Shown one piece after another: positions 57,841 to 64,000 of a DNA stretch of 64,000 bases. A model generated the notes under the pieces. The model was given only the letters and a program-made list of their open reading frames with translations, searched no databases and was not told where the DNA came from. A program made the translations under genes and the position numbers. Numbering within the stretch: position 1 is the stretch's first letter; each line of letters starts with the position of its first letter. This DNA comes from Apoderus coryli (lineage: Eukaryota > Arthropoda > Insecta > Coleoptera > Attelabidae), in the NCBI GenBank assembly GCA_911728435.2, contig OU452202.1, forward strand, positions 25,461,135 to 25,525,134, written 5' to 3'.

Positions 57841-58319
57841 AAGAACTTTCGGATTTGATTTAAAAAAAACACATACAGTTTAGAGAAATGTATGAAATCT
57901 TTATTTGATTCGATAGAACGTTATACCACAGTTTAATATACAGTTACTTCACCTCGTGTCGGCACCTTTGTTATCTCTGTCTTAAAAGCAATTCGCCGCC
58001 GCTTATAGTTATAGATAGTATCTTATAGTATATATAGATATAGTATAATAATATAGTAGCGGGCCAGAATGTGGCTGTGATTGGGACGAGTCGATGCCGT
58101 TTTTAGCGTCTACTGACCCTTCTTATCTATAGTAGACATAATTTGAAAAAACAAATTCACACCTATTTGTTTGTTCTTTCTAAGCCACTCATCACTTGTT
58201 ACGCCAAATATAAAAAACTCCCAATACTAACTACAGGGTGTCCAATAAGATAAGTTATATGAACGTAAAGTATAACAAAGAACAGGACACACTATTTTAT
58301 TCGTTAAGCAGGAAAGAGC
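57841..58319. other. No recognisable gene
   Basis: AT-rich with a TATAGATAGTAT-type irregular run near 58010-58060 and a CTACAGGGTG motif at about 58231. Confidence 0.4.
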
Positions 58320-58520
58320 GTAATTTTATAACGGCCAAAAGAAATTTCGCGATTTTAGATACCCGAGCCAAGGAGTCAGTCGCTAAAGCCGCAGCAAGAT
58401 CATCCAGATTATAAATGTCTGGTAAGAAATGCATTTTCAAGTTGATGTAGAATGGGCATTCAAAAAAATGTGATTAATAGTTTCCGCCCTTTGTAGATTG
58501 CAAATCGAAGATAGTTCTGT
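58320..58520 (-). mobile_element. LINE C-terminal tail near zinc knuckle
   Basis: The minus strand gives ETINHIFLNAHS and, in another frame, MHFLPDIYNLDDLAAALATD followed by SLARVSKIAKFLLAVIKL. This resembles the region after the zinc knuckle in RNase H-bearing LINEs, such as the SRKSAKLLDFIIALKLAGEI segment in the copy at 30318. Degraded. Confidence 0.5.
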
Positions 58521-58564
58521 CATATTAATTAAATATACAGGGCATTCCATTTAAAAAAACACAA

Positions 58565-58930
58565 CTATGGTTAATTTCTTATATTTATCTTCTCTGCAAT
58601 GCAAAAATTCTGTTACTGAGCAGAGTGACCCCAGCACAGCAAAAGTTTATAATGCCAATGCGTTAAAAATAGTGAGTGGTATCATAATGGCACCCTGCGG
58701 AACCAGTTTAGCTGTTCTTCTAATTAAATATATGTTTGTTGTGAGTTTTTTCGATAGCTTTTCAATATGGGGCTGCTACGCAGGCCTCTGGTCCAGGTGG
58801 ATACCCAGAAAATCAACTGAACTGCTCTCAGCAATACCAGACAAATTCTTAAATTATAAAAATGCATGGTCTATGGGAAAAAGTTGCAGGGGGCCAAGTC
58901 CAAATATTTTGCAATCTATTTAAATGTTTA
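58565..58930 (-). mobile_element. LINE reverse-transcriptase thumb fragment
   Basis: The minus strand reads ESSSVDFLGIHLDQRPA, a stop, QPHIEKLSKKLTTNIYLIRR and VPQGAIMI, which fit the thumb order (K-FLG-x-x-LD-x-x-L-W-x-x-HI-x-x-L-x-x-KL). The long plus-strand frame at 58567-58923 is its antisense shadow. Confidence 0.6.
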
Positions 58931-59346
58931 TCAATTTAAATTTTCCATTGACATTTCGTAAACTCTGGTCCAAATTTATTACATTTTTATTGCCGCACAT
59001 AAAAATTTTGCGAGAAAAACAATGATTTTTTTTTCTAATATCATAAAATTGTTGCTTATTGTTTACCACTAGGCGCCAGTCTATTGACTTGCACAAAATT
59101 ATGTGTGTGTATGATAGTTGCACACGTGCGATTGCAATAAAAAAAAACACAATAGTTTTTAAAATACTCATATATCAAAAATGCAATTAAGAAAAACATA
59201 ATATAAAATTTATATCTGCGTAAGTATATACGGTATTAATGCTCAATAAAAAAAAAATAGTGTAGAGATAAGGAAATTATGTGGGACTAGTGACTAGTTA
59301 TCACTATATTTCGTATTTTTTGAACCTTCTTCTTGTATATTTTTAT

Positions 59347-60708
59347 CATTGAGGTGGGGGGAGACGCTCTAACGTGGCCAAAAGCGGGTGCAGGTACGCC
59401 ATATTGGTATACGATATCTATCATTTGTCGTGCTTTCAAGTTTATAGCGTTATTTACGAGTATTTTACAAGTTTACTTAAGTTTTTGGTGTTTTTTTGAC
59501 GGTTATTTGACAATATACTATAATGGTGTCCTGTGCTGTGCGTAGTTGCAGTAGTAGAAGTGAAATCGACCAGAAAATATCAGAAATAACGTTTCATAGG
59601 TACGTACCAAATATTGTAAACATTGTACATGGACGTATTTAGGGTTTTTTTAGGCGAACTTATTAAAACACATTATTATAGGAGTCTGGTAGCATTCTCT
59701 TTCTGCACTGAACAATTGATACGTGCATTGTAGTTTATTTTTTTTTTTACAAATTCCTTTACTTGATTTCTACTCTCAAACTCTCTACTTTTTCATCACT
59801 TTCTAGCAAAAAAGACCCCTAAATGTGTGTTAAAAACATATTCTGGTTTTTAGATTTCCTAAAGATCCTGCTCGTAGACATATCTGGACAGAATATGTGT
59901 CTCGAATTAATTGGATGCCAACGAGAAATGTACACAAATACAATTTATCCAGATCATGATTATCTTCCTGGACCATTCTCTGAATTTTCGAAATTCATTA
60001 TTGTTTATATTGCTGGATTTGTTGCTTTTAGTTTAAAGAAGCAAATTATTTGCAGAGAATGTCGAGATGCATTAAAAAGTGTTATTCTTTTATTAAAATG
60101 AAGGCAAAAAAAGGATTTACAAATTCCTTCAAAAGATGTTTTAGACGTTTGCTTCCAATCCGAAAAGATCATAAAAAATCTTGTAGTAGCTACTAATGAA
60201 AAGTTGTCCACAGGATTCATAATAAACCTTGTTTTAAAGGAATTTGTAAATAGTAATATTTTTCCTAATTTAGTTGTGCACGGTTTTGATCAAATCAGTG
60301 TTTGATAACCATATACATTTACTGATCAAATCTATTGCGAGTAAATATGTTAATACCAGGATGTATTATTTAAGTAAAAATAAAGTGGATAAGCATAGCG
60401 CAACATTTAAATAAAATTGTTTTGTTTAAGGGGTATTAATATATAATTTATAAAGTACTAACGTCTTTTATTCCTGGATTTAGGTATCAAATATCAATAA
60501 TTACCTATATTTAAGTATTTTGTACACTGCATAATATTTCAAAATAAACTATAAACCCAAGCTGCAAATTAAAAGCAAAAACGTCAAGAAAAATAGTTAA
60601 TGCGGCTCTGGAGAATCCGCCATATTGGTATACGATTACGCCCCACCCAATGCACCCGTTTGTGTACAATGTAAAATAATGCTTATAGCGACTCCTTATA
60701 TCTCAATG
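59347..60708 (+). mobile_element. P-like DNA transposon (THAP domain), internally deleted
   Basis: The ends are the inverted repeats CATTGAG...GGAG-x-CGCT-x-TAA (59347) and their complement ending CTCAATG at 60708. They are flanked by the exact 8-bp direct repeat ATTTTTAT (59339-59346, 60709-60716), the P-superfamily duplication size. A first exon (59523-59599, donor GTACGT) codes MVSCAVRSCSSRS...ITFHR. A second (from 59854, after TTTTTAG) codes FPKDPARRHIWTEY and INWMPTRNVHKYNL. Together they form most of a THAP domain, but the last Cys and His are not evident. Sequence at 59973-60305 gives YIAGFVAFSLKKQIICRECR and LQIPSKDVLDVCFQSEKIIK, the C-terminal region of THAP9/P-type transposases, with one in-frame TGA at 60099-60101. 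The RNase H-like catalytic middle is deleted. Confidence 0.82.
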
Positions 60709-60809
60709 ATTTTTATGGATTATATTTTTGGGGTGGAGGTTCGTACATATTGATACACTATTCTAGGAAACAAAAATAGTTCATTTTTATTTCCGTGTCA
60801 AAATTTACA

Positions 60810-60848
60810 AACAACGTTTCGTTGCATTATTTGCAACTTCTTCAGGTT
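60810..60848 (-). ncRNA. Hammerhead ribozyme motif (CUGAAGA class)
   Basis: On the minus strand CUGAAGA (60845-60839) is followed by one A and stem II GUUGC/GCAAC with loop AAAUAAU. GAAAC (60820-60816) and cleavage triplet GUU come next. Stem I is AAC/GUU. Stem III would be AC/GU with no loop, so cleavage would need a dimer, as described for small Penelope-associated hammerhead variants. Compared with the 63630 copy, stem II differs by a compensatory pair change. Confidence 0.7.
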
Positions 60849-60889
60849 TTTTTTCCTCTTTTTTTTTTAACTGAAAACAAAACCAACTA

Positions 60890-62088
60890 CGGAAAGATTT
60901 GTGTCTGTATTGGATGATTATGACCTTCATCAGATGATTGATGAGCCAACTAGGCATGGGCCTGGAAGCTCGTCTATCCTGGACTTGATTGCATGTTCGC
61001 ATCTTACAACTATTAGGATTGATTATTCGGCGGATTTCTCTGATCATTGGCCAGTGTTTTATAATCTAAAGTTTAAACTTGTAAAGCCGAAGCCGTTTTT
61101 TTATACTTTTAGGGATTTTCGACGCTTCGACCAGGAGCGCTTTTATTCGGAATTAGTAGATGCGCCATTTCAAAATGTACTTTATCAGCGTGGTATTGGT
61201 GAAAAGTGTGAACTATTTAATCGTTACATATTGGATATTTTTGAGACACATGCTCCTGTGAGGACCGTTCGGATATCTAAAAAAAGGGCGCCGTGGATAA
61301 ATGAAGATATTAAGAGGCTTCAAAAACTACGACAAAAAGCTCTTACAAAATATAGAGGTAATAGATCTGGCGAAAACTGGGACTCCTATAGGAATGTTCG
61401 TAACTTGGTATCTTCCGAAATTCGCAAAGGATTTGCGGCCGATCAGCATTTTACCTGCAATGTCTAAGATTTTAGAGAGAGTTCTTTACAATCAAATGAA
61501 GGATTATATAGAGGAGTTTGGGCTTGACCGATGACATTTTTCGTGCAATGGATCGTGGTGAACTGACTGCCCTCATACTCTTGGATTACACTAAAGCATT
61601 CGGCCGTATTAACCATCAACATATGTTGGCTATGCTAGGGTATCTGGGTGGTGATTCAGCCAGAGTTTTAATTGAACAGTTTCTAAGTGGGAGAGGACAA
61701 GCTGTTGTCTTAAATGGAAAGAAATCCGATATTTGTCAAGTGAATGGTAGAGTTCCTCAGGGATCAATACTGGGTCTAATTTTATTTGCACTATATACGT
61801 CTCAGCTTGTGGCGAAAATTAGTAATTGTTCTGTTCATTTGTATGCAGATGACACCCAAATATATAGGTCGTTTGATGCGAGCTCTGCTATTCACGCTGT
61901 CGTCGATATTAATAGAGAGCTTGACGATTTGTTAAAGGCATCGCGTGATCATTGCCTGGATATAAACCCTGGTAAATCTCAACTACTTATTTTTGGTAAG
62001 CCGCATCAACGCTTTCGCGATAAGATTAAAATTGACATTGAAAACCAGCGACTTGAGTGTGTGGATTCGAAAATTGCTTCATTTTAAC
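60890..62088 (+). mobile_element. Jockey-like LINE fragment with endonuclease end and reverse transcriptase
   Basis: The first frame (from 60901) covers the end of the AP-type endonuclease, SSSILDLIACSHLT and YSADFSDHWPVFYNL with the catalytic SDH motif, and then the linker (FETHAPVRTVRISKKRAPWI). A deletion and frameshift near 61430 join it to RT fingers (LRPISILPAMSKILERVLYN). From 61518 a 189-codon frame carries LTALILLDYTKAFGRINHQH, GRVPQGSILGLILFALYTSQ and VHLYADDTQIYRS with both catalytic Asp residues. The thumb and tail are missing after VDSKI. It is the only LINE here that retains endonuclease sequence. Confidence 0.88.
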
Positions 62089-63157
62089 AATCAAAATGGT
62101 CATAATTTCATAAGGAGACATTTCGTCTTAGTTTTGGTCGTAGATTTTACCCCCAAAGGGTCAGGAATTTTTTGGAACACCTTGTTTATTCTAACTTTGT
62201 CAAAATTAAAGAAGTGCAATTCTAATTTTAAGTCCCCCCATGATTACATTATTATCAAATAATAAAATAAAAATGTGATGTTTTTCGTTAAAATTGCACG
62301 AAAATAATAAACAAGCATGTTTGTTATGATTAGGTATGGCTTTCAATTGCGTCATTAGTTAAGCTCAGGTTGAATGTACATAATAATGGTTTATGTTACA
62401 CTTGCGATATACGATGAAAACAACATTTTTGGGTTAACAAACAACAATATACCGGGCGTTTCACGGGCATATACGATTGTTTAATTTATGTATGTAATTT
62501 ATTATATCGAATTAGCGGGTTTCGGGCTAAATAAAATTCCAATTAACTTGGTGTAGTCTCTATTGCAACGTTTTGTGCCAATATATGCACTTCTTCAGGC
62601 TAAAATCGAGAAATTTTTTTATTTTTAAACTAATACTTCGCGTTGTCCAAAATGAGAATAAAAAGAATGCACATAAACAATTAATAAAAACAGACTAAAA
62701 ACATGAAACATATGTTATACAACATGACTAGTCAAAGTGTTAAACTGACACACAATCACATAAGAAACAACTAAAAATGAAAGTGTTGTCAACATCCTCA
62801 CTCACCTTAGAAACAAAAGTTATATCTGTAAATAAATAATCATAACAACAAACGATGTATGCGACCATAACAGCAACAAATTCTTTTTCTAAATGAATGT
62901 TTATGTTATAATCCGAACTAAACAAGGATATGAAAGCACTGACCAGAATAAAATTAATTCAATTGTAGATCCATAATATTTGGAGCATAGAAAAACTAAA
63001 AAATAATAATCTTTCAGTATCGAAAATACATAGGTACAAAAACTCAAACAAGCCTGTGGCACATAGGCGTCTCACTGTAAATCAACCAGACCATCATAAT
63101 ATAAATTAACAGTTTGTGATAAGAATAATTATGTATGTAATTTCGTTTGAAAGAGCT
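62089..63157. other. Stretch without a gene
   Basis: AT-rich. It contains a degenerate hammerhead-like motif (listed separately) and a minus-strand frame at 62740-62925 with no recognisable domain. Confidence 0.4.
62564..62602 (-). ncRNA. Degenerate hammerhead-like motif (core G to A)
   Basis: The minus strand has CUGAAGA (62598-62592), an extra A, stem II GUGC/GCAC, then AAAAC instead of GAAAC, and GUU. Stem I is GC/GC only. Loss of the invariant G of GAAA should abolish cleavage. Confidence 0.4.
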
Positions 63158-63454
63158 TTAGAAGAAGTAATTTCTAAAATAAAAACTTCTGAAATATTTC
63201 TTAGAATTTTGAAACCTTTCAATTACTGACATAAATTTTTTTATAAACGCAGCCTCAACAGTACCTGAAACTTTTTTGCAATCTACCTCAAATTGATTTA
63301 TTAAAACCACTGAATCGGTCAAAGAAACAGAGGTAGCCTCCAATGTCGTGAATGCTATAGGTACAAAAGAATAATTTGTTTTTATAAATATTAAATTCTC
63401 TTTCACTGTTGCATTTATTAGAGCGGCAGAAGACGGGTCGTTTAGATCTTCCAT
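63158..63454 (-). pseudogene. Possible DNA-transposon protein fragment
   Basis: A 98-codon minus-strand frame contains VKENLIFIKTNYSFVPIAFT, TLEATSVSLTDSVVLINQFE and VEAAFIKKFMSVIERF. The pattern of a helical segment with NYSFVP-x-x-x-x-LE followed by paired helices reminds me of C-terminal parts of insect hAT-like transposon proteins, but I cannot name it firmly. It ends just left of the Penelope-type element at 63490. Confidence 0.35.
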
Positions 63455-63629
63455 AACTTCGGGCCTTTATTTGGCAATAAATGCTCTATCACTATATTTT
63501 CGTATTTTTGACCCTTCCTCTTGTATATCTTTACTGTTTTTATTTTTAGGGATGTAGGTTCGTGTAATAATACAATTATCTTAGGAAATAAAAATATTTA
63601 ATTTTTATTTCCATGTCCAACATTTGCAT

Positions 63630-63668
63630 AACGACGTTTCGTCGCATTATTTGCGACTTCTTCAGGTT
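63630..63668 (-). ncRNA. Hammerhead ribozyme motif, left arm (CUGAAGA class)
   Basis: On the minus strand CUGAAGA (63665-63659) is followed by an extra A and stem II GUCGC/GCGAC with loop AAAUAAU. GAAAC and cleavage triplet GUC follow, and stem I is AAC/GUU. Stem III is too short to close in cis. Confidence 0.7.
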
Positions 63669-63760
63669 TATTTTTATTTTTTCCTTTTTTATTATAAATT
63701 CTGCTTTTTGACACAATAACTTTTTTTTAAAACGTTTTTTAAAAAAATTGTGTAAATAAA

Positions 63761-63799
63761 AACCTGAAGAAGTCGCAAATAATGCGACGAAACGTCGTT
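63761..63799 (+). ncRNA. Hammerhead ribozyme motif, right arm (CUGAAGA class)
   Basis: The mirror copy of 63630-63668. It has core CUGAAGA at 63764-63770 and GAAAC at 63789-63793, with predicted cleavage after GUC at 63796. The stem II and stem I sequences are the same, and the core residues are unchanged. Confidence 0.7.
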
Positions 63800-64000
63800 A
63801 TGTAAATGTTGGACATGGAAATAAAAATGAAATATTTTTATTTCCTAAGATAATTGTATTATTACACGAACTTACATCCCAAAAAATAAAAACAGTAAAA
63901 ATAAATGCTCTATTATTGGACAAAATGCATATTTTGTACAAAACAGACAAAAAAATGCATTGTGCATTTTCTCCGCTCTTTAGTTTAGTAATATTTTCGC

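Larger units (their letters stand above)
59302..60860. mobile_element. Penelope-like pseudo-LTR, interrupted by a P-like element
   Basis: The left piece 59302-59346 (TCACTATATTTCGTATTTTT, then CTTGTATATTTT) and the right piece 60709-60860 (ATTATATTTTTGGGGTGGAGGTTCG through the hammerhead) match, in order, the left arm of the element at 63490. The P-like insertion at 59347-60708 splits them. Only one arm is present and no target duplication of the Penelope copy was identified. Confidence 0.65.
63490..63899. mobile_element. Short Penelope-like foldback element with two hammerheads
   Basis: The inverted arms are about 140 bp (63530-63672 and 63756-63897), share TGTAATAATACAATTATCTT-type sequence, and flank a short A/T-rich centre. 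The flanks are the 14-bp direct repeat AATAAATGCTCTAT (63476-63489 and 63900-63913). Each arm carries a CUGAAGA-class hammerhead. A 40-bp tail (CACTATATTTTCGTATTTTT...) lies at the left end and matches the start of the copy at 59302. No coding frame. Confidence 0.78.

Noticed and set aside
58567..58923. 118-codon plus-strand open frame
   Set aside because: It is antisense to a recognisable minus-strand LINE thumb fragment, and the plus-strand product matches no family.
46500..64000. Search for the IRS tyrosine-rich tail (YxxM motifs)
   Set aside because: None of the plus-strand frames downstream of the last PTB exon shows such motifs; the region is transposon-derived.
1..64000. CRISPR arrays, bacterial-type operons, rRNA genes
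   Set aside because: No short regularly spaced repeats with unique spacers, no ribosome-binding-site-led gene clusters and no rRNA sequence were seen. The only regular array is the 170-bp satellite.
1..64000. LTR retrotransposons or endogenous viral genes
   Set aside because: No gag, protease, integrase or envelope signature and no paired direct LTRs were recognised; every RT fragment has non-LTR motif order.

Overview
This 64 kb window is AT-rich, intron-containing animal DNA, almost certainly from an insect. The only host gene I can recognise is an insulin receptor substrate (IRS, insect name chico) on the + strand. Three of its coding exons are visible: 1187-1399 (second half of the PH domain), 44480-44664 and 46407-46498 (together most of the IRS-type PTB domain). 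They have good splice sites and matching phases. The first two are separated by an intron of about 43 kb. The N-terminal exon(s) and the tyrosine-rich tail lie outside the window or could not be seen. The exact insect order cannot be fixed from the sequence.

Nearly everything else is transposable-element DNA packed into the IRS introns. Non-LTR (LINE) reverse transcriptase fragments occur on both strands at about 3.5-4.9, 6.5-7.6, 7.9-9.4, 16.5-20.0, 22.6-24.0, 26.6-29.0, 30.3-31.5, 32.8-35.0, 39.6-40.7, 42.6-44.2, 46.7-47.6, 51.4-58.9 and 60.9-62.1 kb. All are 5'-truncated and most are broken by frameshifts or stops. Cut-and-paste elements include several mariner copies (0.6, 10.2, 14.0, 29.0, 39.4-41.4 kb), IS630/Tc1-like transposase tails (0.2, 9.5, 36.6 kb), a Tc1-like element with both ends (24.55-25.98 kb), a foldback MITE (30.5-31.3 kb), a hAT-like element (48.6-49.9 kb), and a P-like element with a THAP domain and exact 8-bp target duplications (59.35-60.71 kb). 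There is a 170-bp satellite array (45.1-46.0 kb), with a related fragment at 41.4 kb.

The most interesting signal is a set of hammerhead-ribozyme motifs of the type carried by Penelope-like retroelements. Eight copies have an intact core and a further seven are degenerate. The intact ones lie in short pseudo-LTR sequences at 3.2, 21.8/22.2, 35.7/36.3, 60.8 and 63.6/63.8 kb. Three elements are compact foldbacks with two divergently oriented ribozymes and 12-14 bp target-site duplications (21745-22403, 35620-36434, 63490-63899). One of these interrupts a repeat whose uninterrupted copy is also in the window, which gives exact insertion boundaries. Stem II differs between families but stays paired, and every intact copy has one extra nucleotide between the CUGANGA core and stem II. 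Two sense-strand copies lie inside the IRS intron, so they would be transcribed in the IRS pre-mRNA.

Nested insertions give a partial history: LINE into mariner (39.6-40.7 kb), mariner into LINE (29.0 kb), foldback MITE into LINE (30.5 kb), LINE into LINE (53.2-54.8 kb), P-like element into a Penelope pseudo-LTR (59.35 kb), and Penelope-type foldback into an older repeat (21.7 kb).
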